64,000 bases of DNA from an uncultured Megasphaera sp. (lineage in GTDB: Bacteria > Bacillota > Negativicutes > Veillonellales > Megasphaeraceae): contig NZ_UQBH01000009.1 in assembly GCF_900539295.1 (NCBI RefSeq), forward strand, positions 1-64,000, in the 5' to 3' direction. A program made the translations under genes and the position numbers. Below are positions 25,527 through 35,353 of the stretch, in pieces. The stretch's first letter is position 1, and every line of letters begins with the position of its first letter. The notes beneath the pieces are model-generated. The model was given only the letters and a program-made list of their open reading frames with translations, searched no databases and was not told where the DNA came from.

Positions 25527-26549
25527 TTAAAGCAGTTGTATGATTTTTTCAGCCGCCCCTTCATCAGTAACCAGCGTGCCCGTATGGCAGGCCCGCATGA
25601 CGCCGACAATTGCCTCGGCTTTGCTGGCGCCGCCGGCTACGGCGATGACGTGAGGGTGATATTTAATTTCTCGTAGTGAGATACCGATATTATTCGTACC
25701 GTATAAGATTTTACCGTCGAGGCCGCAGTAGCAGCCCAGGGATTCACCGCAGGCGCCGAGGCTGTGCAGGGCATCGCGCTGAAGCGTCGTCATCCCCCGT
25801 TTGCGGGCCATGCGGTCGGCTCGGCCAATGCCGAAGATGACGACCTGGGCCCGGGCGGTCATGGCGACGTTTTCCTGAGTCTGACGGTCAGCCTTCAGCA
25901 TCATCTGCAGGGCAGAATCGCTGAGGCCTTCGGGAATATGAATCATACGGTATGAACTGTGTGTCTTGGCAGCTACATTAGCAGCAATGTAGTTGGCCTG
26001 TACTTCAACGTGGTTTCCCATACTGCCCCGGGCCGGCAAAATAGTAACATTTGCCAGGCATTCCGGCAGCATCCGGGCCACTTCGGCCATGGTCGAACCG
26101 CCGCTGATAGCGACCGTATCGACACTGCCAAAGAGGTCGTTTAAGAGCAGGGCACCGCGACGCCCTAACTCTTCCTTAGCCGTCTTATCGCTGTCACTGT
26201 CACCGGGGACGATAAAGACATTTTTCAGGCCCAGCTTCTGCCGGATCTGACGCTGTATGTCATCGAGGTTATTCAGGCGCAGGAAGCATTCCAAGAGGTC
26301 CGGCATGAGCCGCTTTCCTTCAGGCTCCATGGCAATGCCCAGCGTCGTAAAGCGGACGATGCCGCTGCGGCGCAGGACGTCGACGTGGGACCGGACGACT
26401 CGTTCTGACAGGCCGGAAAGGCCGGCTAAGGTCCGGCGCCCGACTGGTTCGGCGTCGGCAATATGCCGTAACAGTAAATATCGTTCCTTAATGGTCCCCA
26501 TGACATCGGGAGCTATTTTTTGAAAGATACTCAGCGTATCTTGTTCCAT
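25527..26549 (-). CDS. cggR: Central glycolytic genes regulator
   Basis: A 340-residue SorC-family repressor. The N-terminal HTH (RRTLAGLSGLSERVVRSHVDVL) is followed by the sugar-phosphate-binding domain with VAISGGSTMAEVA and the AGGASKAEAI loop. In Bacillus, CggR represses the gapA operon and is released by fructose-1,6-bisphosphate. There it is the first gene of the operon; here it lies inside, between gpmI and pgk. GGGAGAG precedes the start. Confidence 0.93.
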   Translation of the reverse strand: MEQDTLSIFQKIAPDVMGTIKERYLLLRHIADAEPVGRRTLAGLSGLSERVVRSHVDVLRRSGIVRFTTLGIAMEPEGKRLMPDLLECFLRLNNLDDIQRQIRQKLGLKNVFIVPGDSDSDKTAKEELGRRGALLLNDLFGSVDTVAISGGSTMAEVARMLPECLANVTILPARGSMGNHVEVQANYIAANVAAKTHSSYRMIHIPEGLSDSALQMMLKADRQTQENVAMTARAQVVIFGIGRADRMARKRGMTTLQRDALHSLGACGESLGCYCGLDGKILYGTNNIGISLREIKYHPHVIAVAGGASKAEAIVGVMRACHTGTLVTDEGAAEKIIQLL

Positions 26550-26591
26550 CTTACTCTCTCCCTTCGAAATGCGGCAGAACGACGGAGATCA

Positions 26592-28115
26592 TCACTGATC
26601 GATCAGGCTCTTGCCTGTCATTTCACTGGGAATATCCATGCCGGCCAGGGTCAGCATCGTCGGAGCGACATCGGCTAAGATGCCGTCGTGGAGATGATCA
26701 TTTTTGTGTTCTTCACTGACCAAGATGCACGGTACATGATTTGTCGTATGAGCCGTATAAGGGCTGCCCGTTTCGGGATCAGCCATTTTTTCCGCATTGC
26801 CGTGGTCCGCAATGATGAGCAGCTGTCCATCGACGGCACGGAGAGCTTCGACGATCTTGCCGACGCAGGTATCGACCGTTTCAACGGCTTTGACAGCTGC
26901 TTCAAAGACGCCCGTATGACCTACCATGTCGGCGTTGGCAAAGTTGAGCATGATCATGTCGTATTTATCAGCTTTAATCTGTTCGATAACCTTTTCCGTA
27001 ACGATAGGTGCATTCATTTCCGGCTGCAGGTCATAGGTTGCGACCTTCGGAGACGGTACTAAAATGCGGTCTTCGCCCTGGTTCGGTTCTTCTTCGCCGC
27101 CATTGAAGAAATACGTAACATGAGCGTATTTTTCCGTTTCAGCGATGCGAAGCTGGGTCTTGCCGGCTTTAGCCAAGACTTCGCCCAAGGTATGGGGGAT
27201 CCGTTCTTTGTCGTATACGACATGGGCCGGAAGGTCATCTTCGTAGCGGGTCATGGTTGCAAAGTAAACGTCCAATTTCTTCGGACGCGGGAATTCAGCA
27301 AAGTCAGGAACGACGAAAGCCGTCGTCAGCTGACGAGCCCGGTCGGGGCGGAAGTTAAAGAAGACAACGCTGTCCCCATCTTCAACGGGGTGTTTACGAA
27401 TGACCGTCGGAACGACGAATTCATCGGAAACGTCGGCTTCATAAGAATGTTTCAAGCACGTGGCTGCATCTGGTTCCTGCGGTCCTTCTGCCAAGGCTAC
27501 GGCATCGTAAGCTTTTTCAACGCGTTCCCAGCGTTTATCGCGGTCCATGGCGTAATAACGGCCGCTGATGGTGGCGATTTCGCCGACGCCGAGTTCTGCG
27601 CATTTATCTTCCAGTTCCTTCAAGAATTCACCGGCGCTGCGGGGCAGTACGTCGCGGCCGTCGAGGAAGGCATGGACATAGACTTTTTTCAAGCCGAAGC
27701 GTTTTGCCATTTCGAGGAGGCCGAAGAGGTGTTTTTCACTGCTGTGAACGCCGCCGGGAGATACGAGGCCCAATAAATGGAGGGCCGAATCATTCTTCTT
27801 GGCGTTTTCCATAGCGCCGACCAGAGCCGGTTTTTCAAAGAAGGGACCTTCTTTGATGTCTTTCGTGATTTTGGTCAAGGCCTGATAGACGATACGGCCG
27901 GCACCGATATTGAGGTGACCGACTTCAGAGTTCCCGATCTGACCGTCCGGCAAGCCGACATCTTCACCAGAAGCACCGAGGAAAGAATGGGGATATTCTT
28001 CCCAAAGTTTCGGCAGAACCTTGAGATCTGCCTGGGCTACGGCATTATCTTTTTGGATATCGCTGCAGCCAAAACCATCCATGATGATTAACATTACTGG
28101 TTTTTTGTTTGCCAT
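26592..28115 (-). CDS. gpmI: 2,3-bisphosphoglycerate-independent phosphoglycerate mutase
   Basis: This 507-residue manganese enzyme interconverts 3- and 2-phosphoglycerate. The N-terminal metal site is in LIIMDGFG, the phosphoserine in GQIGNSEVGHLNIGAGR, and C-terminal metal ligands in NFANADMVGHTG and IIADHGNAEKM. It is alkaline-phosphatase fold and full length. No clear promoter lies between it and the gapA terminator, so it may depend on readthrough. Confidence 0.98.
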   Translation of the reverse strand: MANKKPVMLIIMDGFGCSDIQKDNAVAQADLKVLPKLWEEYPHSFLGASGEDVGLPDGQIGNSEVGHLNIGAGRIVYQALTKITKDIKEGPFFEKPALVGAMENAKKNDSALHLLGLVSPGGVHSSEKHLFGLLEMAKRFGLKKVYVHAFLDGRDVLPRSAGEFLKELEDKCAELGVGEIATISGRYYAMDRDKRWERVEKAYDAVALAEGPQEPDAATCLKHSYEADVSDEFVVPTVIRKHPVEDGDSVVFFNFRPDRARQLTTAFVVPDFAEFPRPKKLDVYFATMTRYEDDLPAHVVYDKERIPHTLGEVLAKAGKTQLRIAETEKYAHVTYFFNGGEEEPNQGEDRILVPSPKVATYDLQPEMNAPIVTEKVIEQIKADKYDMIMLNFANADMVGHTGVFEAAVKAVETVDTCVGKIVEALRAVDGQLLIIADHGNAEKMADPETGSPYTAHTTNHVPCILVSEEHKNDHLHDGILADVAPTMLTLAGMDIPSEMTGKSLIDQ

Positions 28116-28144
28116 TGTAGTGTTTTACTCCTTTTTGTAGTAAA

Positions 28145-28184
28145 GAAAAACAAAAGGGGCTGTCGCCGCAGCGACAGCCCCTTT
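28145..28184 (-). terminator. Terminator between gapA and gpmI
   Basis: On the minus strand a 13-pair perfect stem (AAAGGGGCTGTCG with its complement) is followed by TTTTGTTTTTC. With no promoter seen after it, it may act as a partial terminator that sets gapA above the downstream glycolytic genes. Confidence 0.9.
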
Positions 28185-28257
28185 CAGCGCTTTTCGATGT
28201 TTCAATCTCATTTGTAACGGGAGGCTGTTTACCCGTCGGGAAATGCGTCGCTACAAA

Positions 28258-29409
<1,152 letters not shown>

Positions 29410-29421
29410 TTACGTCCCAAT

Positions 29422-30183
29422 TTATTGCATTCCCAAAGATGCGGCAGCGATACCGACGTATTCCTTAATGGCCAGGCAAGAATTGAGCAGATAGGCCGAT
29501 TGCGGTACGACGGTATAAGGCGACCAAATAGGATTCATATTGCTGCGGTAGTCAGACGGATAGGGAATGAAGTCCAATCCCTCTCGACTAAAGAAACGGG
29601 ATGCCCGCGGCATATGAAAGGCGCTGGTAACGACGATAGCCTTCTTCCAGCCCTGCTGACGGCAAATTTCTTTAGAAAAAGCAGCATTCTCTGCCGTATT
29701 TCGACTTTTATCGTCCATAAAGATCCGATTGTCAGGGACGCCAAGGGACAGGAGCATCCGCTTTTCAATATGCGATTCGTTGGCCTCGCCTTCAAGGACG
29801 GTGCCTCCGGACAAGAGAATGGGCAGATTCTTGGCTTTTTCCAAGCGAAGGGCCGTCAAGAATCGGTTGGCCGCCGCGCTTCCGACTTGCCCTACCCCGT
29901 CAACGTCGGGCACACCGGCCCGAGAGCCGCCGCCGAGGACGATGATGACATCGCCGTCGAGGGCTTCCAGTGACGGTTGTTCATAGGCCATTTCCAAAGG
30001 GCGGATGAGGCTGTCTGAAACAGGCTCCGTCGATAACAGGTAGAAGACGGCCGTAATGACCAGCATGGCCCAGCGTCCGGCCTGCTTCTTTCGAAAGAGC
30101 CAGGCCGTCAAGATCATAAAGGCCAAAACAATGCCGCCTAAGGGCAAAATCCAAGCGTAAATCCATTTGACAAGATACAACAT
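29422..30183 (-). CDS. YdcF-family membrane protein (DUF218)
   Basis: About 253 residues. The start at 30183 is chosen for the AAGGTG eight bases upstream. Two N-terminal membrane helices precede a DUF218 domain with IIVLGGGSRAG, LLSGGT, SRNTAENAAFSKEI and VVTSAFHMPRA. These are the ElyC/SanA/YdcF motifs. Some members affect envelope integrity. The catalytic activity is unknown. Confidence 0.88.
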   Translation of the reverse strand: MLYLVKWIYAWILPLGGIVLAFMILTAWLFRKKQAGRWAMLVITAVFYLLSTEPVSDSLIRPLEMAYEQPSLEALDGDVIIVLGGGSRAGVPDVDGVGQVGSAAANRFLTALRLEKAKNLPILLSGGTVLEGEANESHIEKRMLLSLGVPDNRIFMDDKSRNTAENAAFSKEICRQQGWKKAIVVTSAFHMPRASRFFSREGLDFIPYPSDYRSNMNPIWSPYTVVPQSAYLLNSCLAIKEYVGIAAASLGMQ

Positions 30184-30298
30184 AAAAGGACACCTTCTTA
30201 CGACTCCGGTTCGAGTCTTTCCGATGAGAGGCACTATCATAAAAAGTGTTTCTCCCCATCATCGCTACTATTATATCATAAGACTTGCCGGAGACCAG

Positions 30299-30327
30299 TT
30301 GGCAATTTGTAAAATGTATGTTATACT
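30299..30327 (+). promoter_or_regulatory. ssrA promoter
   Basis: TTGGCA (30299-30304), 17 bases, TATACT (30322-30327), about 33 bases before the mature tmRNA 5' end. Confidence 0.8.
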
Positions 30328-30360
30328 TATTTTGAATCTCTGTCGGGGTTCTACATCCAT

Positions 30361-30711
30361 GGGGATGTAAAGGTTTCGACGTGGATGGTTGTATCATGAA
30401 TAGCGAGCCGGGGTTTCATCTGCCCGTAAATCGGTGAACCTTTTAAATTAAACGCAAAAGAAAACAATTTTGCTTTAGCTGCCTAAGGGCGGCTAACGTC
30501 TCTTGCTGCTAATCCTGCGGGCAGTTTGCAGACGTCACTTAGCGGGATACCACATGGTTTTGCCTGGCAGCCGTGTCGGGAAACTCACAGGCTGGAATCG
30601 TCTAGTTTGTCCTTGTACGAAAACGGTTTAAGATACTAACAAGGTCTGCGCTCGGAGAAGTTCATGGGGCTGCATTTACGGACAGGAGTTCGACTCTCCT
30701 CATCTCCACCA
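30361..30711 (+). ncRNA. ssrA: Transfer-messenger RNA
   Basis: A 351-base tmRNA. The 5' end GGGGATG pairs with CATCTCC before the 3' CCA, and the T arm reads GGAGTTCGACTCTCC. The tag open frame at 30454-30486 encodes AKENNFALAA and a TAA stop, ending in the usual ALAA degradation signal. It rescues stalled ribosomes with SmpB. Confidence 0.98.
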
Positions 30712-30716
30712 AAGTC

Positions 30717-30748
30717 AAAGGACTATCGTCACTCGATAGTCCTTTTTT
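30717..30748 (+). terminator. ssrA terminator
   Basis: AAGGACTATCG pairs with CGATAGTCCTT around TCACT, followed by a run of T. Confidence 0.9.
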
Positions 30749-30790
30749 ATTGAAAAAATCCCTATATCCTTATTTTTTCATTCTTTCTCC

Positions 30791-30819
30791 TTGACAAACC
30801 TTTTACACAGGTCTATGAT
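30791..30819 (+). promoter_or_regulatory. Promoter of the T-box MFS unit
   Basis: TTGACA (30791-30796), 17 bases, TATGAT (30814-30819), just before the T-box leader. Confidence 0.8.
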
Positions 30820-30825
30820 AGGGTG

Positions 30826-31107
30826 CATAACTTAAACACGATATATTGACATTCGATGACGAGAAAGAGTACAGCTTTGCAAAAGCACACAGCGAGCCGG
30901 GTATGGTGAAAGCCGGCAGCCGGAGGAAGCTTGGAAAATCATCTCTGAGAATTGCAGTTGAAATGAGTAAACTGCACCGTCTGATCCACGTTACAGGAAA
31001 TGCGTATGATAGTACGTTACAAAGTGCCTTGCATGTTTGGCAAGGAATATCGGGTGGTACCGCGGATATAAAACTTCCGTCCCTTTAGTGGGGCGGAAGT
31101 TTTTTTA
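30826..31107 (+). ncRNA. T-box riboswitch, predicted isoleucine-specific
   Basis: The antiterminator T-box GGGTGGTACCGCGG (31052-31066) is followed by a terminator stem (AACTTCCG with CGGAAGTT, seven T, to 31107). Stem I is folded by analogy with the glyQS leader. Lower arms ATTC and GAAT, then GAGA (30861) with TCTC, and an upper arm AGCTT (30873) with AAGCT leave the loop TGGAAA-ATC-A. The triplet preceded by GAAA and followed by A is ATC (30938-30940), isoleucine. Uncharged tRNA-Ile should thus switch on the downstream transporter. The specifier call is by hand. Confidence 0.88.
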
Positions 31108-31157
31108 TTTCATGTTTATCTTATGACAATCTAACTTATCATTAGGAGGAATGCATC

Positions 31158-32513
31158 ATGGAAAACATCAATTTCGACAGTCTTAAACGGCGGAGAGATC
31201 TGCGCATTATTTTACCGGTCTTTCTCGTTTCGATTATTGCCTGCATCGACCGCGTCAATATTTCCTATGCCAAACTGACCATGACCCAGACCCTGGGCTG
31301 GCTGTCCCCTGAAGTATACGGTTTTGGCGCCGGTATCTTCTTTGCCGGTTACCTGCTGCTGGAAATCCCCGGTTCCCTCTTTGCCGCGAAATTCTCGGCA
31401 TCGAAATGGATTGCCCGCATCATGTTTACTTGGGGCGCCGTCAGCCTCTGTATGGCCTTCGTTACGACGGAGTGGCAATTCTACCTCTGCCGCTTCCTCT
31501 TAGGCGCGTCAGAAGCCAGCCTCTATCCGGTCATCTATTCTCTCCTATTCCCCCGCTGGTTCACGGCAGCTGAACGGTCCCGGGCGACGTCACTCATGCT
31601 TACCTCCCTGCTCCTTTCAACCATCGTCGGTGCCCCCATCGCCGGCGTCCTCTTAGAACATTCCTTCTTCGGCCTCTTAGGCTGGCAGGAACTGTTCATC
31701 CTCGAATCGATTCCGGCCCTCATCTTTGCCTTCTATTTCTTACTGGCCGTCAAGGACCGTCCGGACCAAGTCCATTGGCTGACAGACGCTGAAAAAGAAT
31801 ACCTGACGACCATGTATGAACAAGAACAACGAGCCATGCAGCACGTGAAAAAGTATACCGTTCTTCAGGCCTTTACCGATGCCAAGGTATTAAAGCTCTG
31901 TTTCATCTACTTTCTCTGGGTCGTCGGTTTCTGGGGCTTTTACTTCTGGATGCCGACAGTCCTGAAAAATCTCTCCGGCTGGTCGACGTCCCTCATCGGC
32001 GGCGCTATCGCCATCCCCATGGCAGCGGCCCTCGTCGTCCAATTAATCATCGGCCATACGGCAACGGTCACCGGCGACAAAGTATGGCACGTCTTCGCGG
32101 CCCTCACCGTCGGCGCCGTCGGCCTCGGCCTCTCGCCCTTTGCCCATAACATGGGCGTCGCCCTGTTTCTCATCTGCCTGTCCGCTATCGGCATCCACGC
32201 TTCCATGGGCGTCTGGTGGACCATTCCGACGACCTTCCTCTCCGGTCCGGCCGCTGCCGGCTCCATCGCCCTCATCAACTCCTGCGGCAACCTGGGCGGC
32301 ATGTTCGGTCCTAATATGATGGCCTGGGTCCAGGCCCAAACGGGAAGCTTCGCTATGGGCTACTATCTGATGGCCCTGTTCATGTTCAGCGCCGGACTCT
32401 TAGTCCTGACTTTGAAATACAAGGTGAACGGCACCGTAAAAGAAGACGTACACCTCGACACGCGAAAGAATCCGACACTGTACGCCGGCACCCAGCCTAC
32501 CGTAAACCATTAA
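31158..32513 (+). CDS. MFS transporter of the anion:cation symporter family
   Basis: A 451-residue, 12-helix MFS protein. The N-terminus (RRDLRIILPVFLVSIIACIDRVNISYAK) and the loop FLLGASEASLYPVIYSLLFPRWF are typical of the ACS family, whose members import organic anions such as tartrate, hexuronates or phthalate. AGGAGG precedes the start. It lies alone behind an Ile-type T-box, which suggests a substrate linked to isoleucine supply, such as a branched-chain acid or keto acid. That substrate is an inference. Confidence 0.88.
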   Translation: MENINFDSLKRRRDLRIILPVFLVSIIACIDRVNISYAKLTMTQTLGWLSPEVYGFGAGIFFAGYLLLEIPGSLFAAKFSASKWIARIMFTWGAVSLCMAFVTTEWQFYLCRFLLGASEASLYPVIYSLLFPRWFTAAERSRATSLMLTSLLLSTIVGAPIAGVLLEHSFFGLLGWQELFILESIPALIFAFYFLLAVKDRPDQVHWLTDAEKEYLTTMYEQEQRAMQHVKKYTVLQAFTDAKVLKLCFIYFLWVVGFWGFYFWMPTVLKNLSGWSTSLIGGAIAIPMAAALVVQLIIGHTATVTGDKVWHVFAALTVGAVGLGLSPFAHNMGVALFLICLSAIGIHASMGVWWTIPTTFLSGPAAAGSIALINSCGNLGGMFGPNMMAWVQAQTGSFAMGYYLMALFMFSAGLLVLTLKYKVNGTVKEDVHLDTRKNPTLYAGTQPTVNH

Positions 32514-32522
32514 GATACGCAA

Positions 32523-32568
32523 AAATCCCACGACCTCTCATGACACCTGAAAGGCTGTGGGATTTTTT
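32523..32568. terminator. Bidirectional terminator
   Basis: AAAATCCCAC pairs with GTGGGATTTT across a 24-base loop, with A and T runs outside. It ends the MFS gene (+) and the ECF operon (-). Confidence 0.8.
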
Positions 32569-32606
32569 TATGACGGAAGGATGAAATTGTAAAGGAGACC
32601 GAGATT

Positions 32607-33182
32607 TTACGCCTTTGGCAGAAATACCTTCAACGCTTCTTGGGCAAATACGGCGTACCCTTCGGCATTGGGATGAACGCCGTCCGCATAGAGATTTTTC
32701 CCGGATTTTCCTTCGCCATCCTGCAAAGCCTGATAAAAGTCGATGATAGTGCAGCCCGTATTTGAACTATAATCCAAAAGCCACTGACGGTAGCGGAGGA
32801 GAGTCTCATTATGCCGATTCACATCGCCTGCATCCTGCCAGCCATAGTATGCACTTTCCGGTTTAGTCAAGGGCGGGATGCCGATATACACCGGTTCCTC
32901 CTGGGATTTTAACAGCGAAACCAAGGTTTCTATATTGCGGCAGACGGCGGAAAAATCCTTATCGAGGAGGATATCGTTGGACCCTCCCATGATGAAGAAG
33001 GCATCGTAGCCGACGAGATCAAGCTGGTGCAGGCGAAAAACCATGCCGGCCGTCGTGTCACCGCATTGTCCCCGGTTATCGATTTGAATCTTGCCGCCTG
33101 TCGCCACCAAGGTCGTCCACCGCTCTCCCGGAAGCACATCGTAACCGTAAGTCAAACTATCGCCTATACAGAGGATTTTCAT
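32607..33182 (-). CDS. SGNH/GDSL-family hydrolase
   Basis: About 191 residues. The start at 33182 overlaps the stop of the ECF gene (ATGA), so it is translationally coupled. The four SGNH blocks are present: the Ser in IGDSLTYG, Gly in NRGQCGDTT, Asn in GGSND, and Asp/His in DGVHPNAEGY. Members are esterases or lipases such as TesA. No signal peptide is seen. Its link to amino acid uptake is unknown, but it is clearly part of the Trp T-box operon. Confidence 0.88.
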   Translation of the reverse strand: MKILCIGDSLTYGYDVLPGERWTTLVATGGKIQIDNRGQCGDTTAGMVFRLHQLDLVGYDAFFIMGGSNDILLDKDFSAVCRNIETLVSLLKSQEEPVYIGIPPLTKPESAYYGWQDAGDVNRHNETLLRYRQWLLDYSSNTGCTIIDFYQALQDGEGKSGKNLYADGVHPNAEGYAVFAQEALKVFLPKA

Positions 33183-34654
33183 GACAGGATCCCCTTTTGA
33201 ACAGCGGCTACGGCCGTTTCCGCCGAAAGCCACGGCGCATCGAAGCGGCAGCCGGCTTTTTCAAGATCCATTTGGCAGGCAAACATCTTGGGAATCGCAC
33301 TGGCATAAATATCATGATCGTACATATAACGCAGAGTCGTTTCGACGTCAGCGTCGCTGAGGATATGACCGTGGTCGATGAGAACCAATCGGTTGGCATA
33401 AGGCAGGGCTGCTTCCAGCGTATGTTCGACGACGACGATCGTGTGTCCATAGGTTACATTCAAATCGTGAATCAATTCATAGAACTCGTGGGTCCCTTCC
33501 GGATCCAGGGCCGACGTCGGTTCATCAAAGACCAGGATGTCGGGGTTAGTCGCCAAGACGTCAGCAATGACCAGACGCTGACGCTGGCCGCCGGACAGCT
33601 TGGTCAGGGGCCGCTGGCGATAAGGCAGCATGTGGACTTTTTCCAGTGCTTCCGTGACGGCCTGATCGATTTTATCCGGAGCAACGCCCTGGTTTTCCAG
33701 GCTGAAGGCGATTTCTTCTTCAACGGTCATGGCGACCAACTGGCTGTCGTAATCATCGAGCATGGCTCCGACGCGGGCTGCGAGTTTCGAAATCGTCGTC
33801 TGCGTCGTCGCTTGGCCGTTGACATAGACCATGCCCTTCATGACGCCGCCGAAATAATGCGGAATGGCACCGGTCATGGCCATGCACAGCGAGCTCTTGC
33901 CGCTGCCGCTTTCACCGGTAATGACCAAAAAGTCGCCTTCACGGACCGTCAGATTGACATCATCGAGGACCGGCGTCTTCTGTTTATTATAGATATAAGA
34001 AAGGTGTTCCATGGAAATGAGGCCTTCTTGAGCGGGCTTCAAGTCGTACATGCTGTGATCGGAGGCCACTTCTTGTTCTTCGAGAGAATCGAGGATGCCT
34101 CGCGATACGAAGAGGCGCAGAGCCGGAAAATACATAATCGGTGTGACGATAGCATTCAAGGCGCCGATGACGACGACCAATGGCAGCATGGCCGTAAAAT
34201 AGACGACGTTCGGAAGGTCCATGACGAATTTCAAAATAGTGACAAAGGCACCGCCGCTCATGCAGGTAGCGGCAAACCCGGTCAGGACGGGCAGGCAGGA
34301 ATGGCCCTTCACTTTGATGAAGGCCAAGTTCTTGACGATAAAGGCGCAGGTAAGGGCCCCGACGGGTTCACTGATAAGGTTGCCGTAGGGAAAGCCCGAT
34401 TTCGACGTCAGAACGTTGACCAAAGCTGCGACGAGACCGATGCCGAGAGCCTGTTTATAGCTGGGCTTGGTGAGGCAAATGGCGACGCAGTACGTGGCAA
34501 TCGTCCAGTTCGGCGTGACGCCGCCGACACTTGGCGAGACGAGGTGCAAGATCGTGCCGATGGCCAGCATCAGCGTCGTAATGGTAATCCAGCGGAACTG
34601 ACCGCCCTGACGGTGATGAAATTCTAATTTAGAAATATCTGCTACTTGTTTCAT
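33179..34654 (-). CDS. ECF transporter: TrpP-like S component fused to an ATPase
   Basis: This 491-residue protein joins two subunits. Residues about 20-200 form a membrane domain resembling the tryptophan S component TrpP (GGVTPNWTIA, SGFPYGNLISEPVGAL). From about 210 on it is an ABC ATPase: Walker A GESGSGKSS, Q-loop YDSQLV, signature LSGGQRQR, Walker B ILVFDEPTSALD, and the switch His in VVVEHT. In most ECF systems the S component and the ATPases are separate. The upstream Trp-type T-box supports tryptophan as substrate. It lies after ecfT and before the GDSL gene. Confidence 0.9.
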   Translation of the reverse strand: MKQVADISKLEFHHRQGGQFRWITITTLMLAIGTILHLVSPSVGGVTPNWTIATYCVAICLTKPSYKQALGIGLVAALVNVLTSKSGFPYGNLISEPVGALTCAFIVKNLAFIKVKGHSCLPVLTGFAATCMSGGAFVTILKFVMDLPNVVYFTAMLPLVVVIGALNAIVTPIMYFPALRLFVSRGILDSLEEQEVASDHSMYDLKPAQEGLISMEHLSYIYNKQKTPVLDDVNLTVREGDFLVITGESGSGKSSLCMAMTGAIPHYFGGVMKGMVYVNGQATTQTTISKLAARVGAMLDDYDSQLVAMTVEEEIAFSLENQGVAPDKIDQAVTEALEKVHMLPYRQRPLTKLSGGQRQRLVIADVLATNPDILVFDEPTSALDPEGTHEFYELIHDLNVTYGHTIVVVEHTLEAALPYANRLVLIDHGHILSDADVETTLRYMYDHDIYASAIPKMFACQMDLEKAGCRFDAPWLSAETAVAAVQKGILS

Positions 34655-34666
34655 CGAGTTCCCCTC

Positions 34667-35353
34667 CTATACCAGTCCCTGCATCCGCAAATAAACGATA
34701 CCGCAGCTCAAGGCCAACATGACAAAAATAACGATGTAATCGCGCCCTTTTGGCTGAACGTTGCTCATAAAACTGTGTTCATGACTGCCAAATCCGCGCA
34801 GTTCCAAACTGAGGGCCATCGTTTCCGACCGGCCCAGTGATTTCAGCATGAGCGGCTGGACGACACTCATGTAGTTGATGACTTTCTTAAAGATATTGCC
34901 CTTTGTCGAAAGGCCCCGGCAGGCCTGGGCTTCCTGAACGGCCTGACTTTCCGCGATGAAGTCCGGCACGAAGCGCAGGGCCGCCGTAAACATGAAGGCG
35001 TATTCATAAGGGATCTTAATCTGCTTGACCAGGGCTGCCGTCAAATCCTGCAGGCGCGTCGTCGTCAGCAAGATGATGAAAACGATGGTCATAGCCAGCA
35101 TGCGAAGGCCCGTAACGTAAGCCGATTCCATAGATCCCCCGCCGAGGAGTTGGACGACCGCCAAGAAGACGGCGAAAATGATCAGGCTGAATACGGCCTT
35201 GATATTGCGCGATAAGTTGCCGCACAGGCCTAAGAGAATGAGTTCAATAACGACCAAACCGACTAAAGGAAGGGGCGTATGCATGACCAGAGCCCAGAAA
35301 GAAAAGGCAAAGGTACCGATTAATTTAGTAACAGGAACAAAATTTTTCATCAT
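34667..35353 (-). CDS. ecfT: ECF transporter transmembrane subunit EcfT
   Basis: This 228-residue subunit has N-terminal membrane helices, then the coupling helices with the two short Arg-containing motifs (AQACRGL and SLELRGFG) that dock onto the ATPases. The start overlaps the end of ecfA by 4 bases. It links both ATPase domains to the fused S component. Confidence 0.92.
   Translation of the reverse strand: MMKNFVPVTKLIGTFAFSFWALVMHTPLPLVGLVVIELILLGLCGNLSRNIKAVFSLIIFAVFLAVVQLLGGGSMESAYVTGLRMLAMTIVFIILLTTTRLQDLTAALVKQIKIPYEYAFMFTAALRFVPDFIAESQAVQEAQACRGLSTKGNIFKKVINYMSVVQPLMLKSLGRSETMALSLELRGFGSHEHSFMSNVQPKGRDYIVIFVMLALSCGIVYLRMQGLV

Noticed and set aside
30846..31088. Open frame of 80 codons before the MFS gene
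   Set aside because: It lies wholly within the T-box leader, whose RNA motifs explain the sequence; the frame is incidental.
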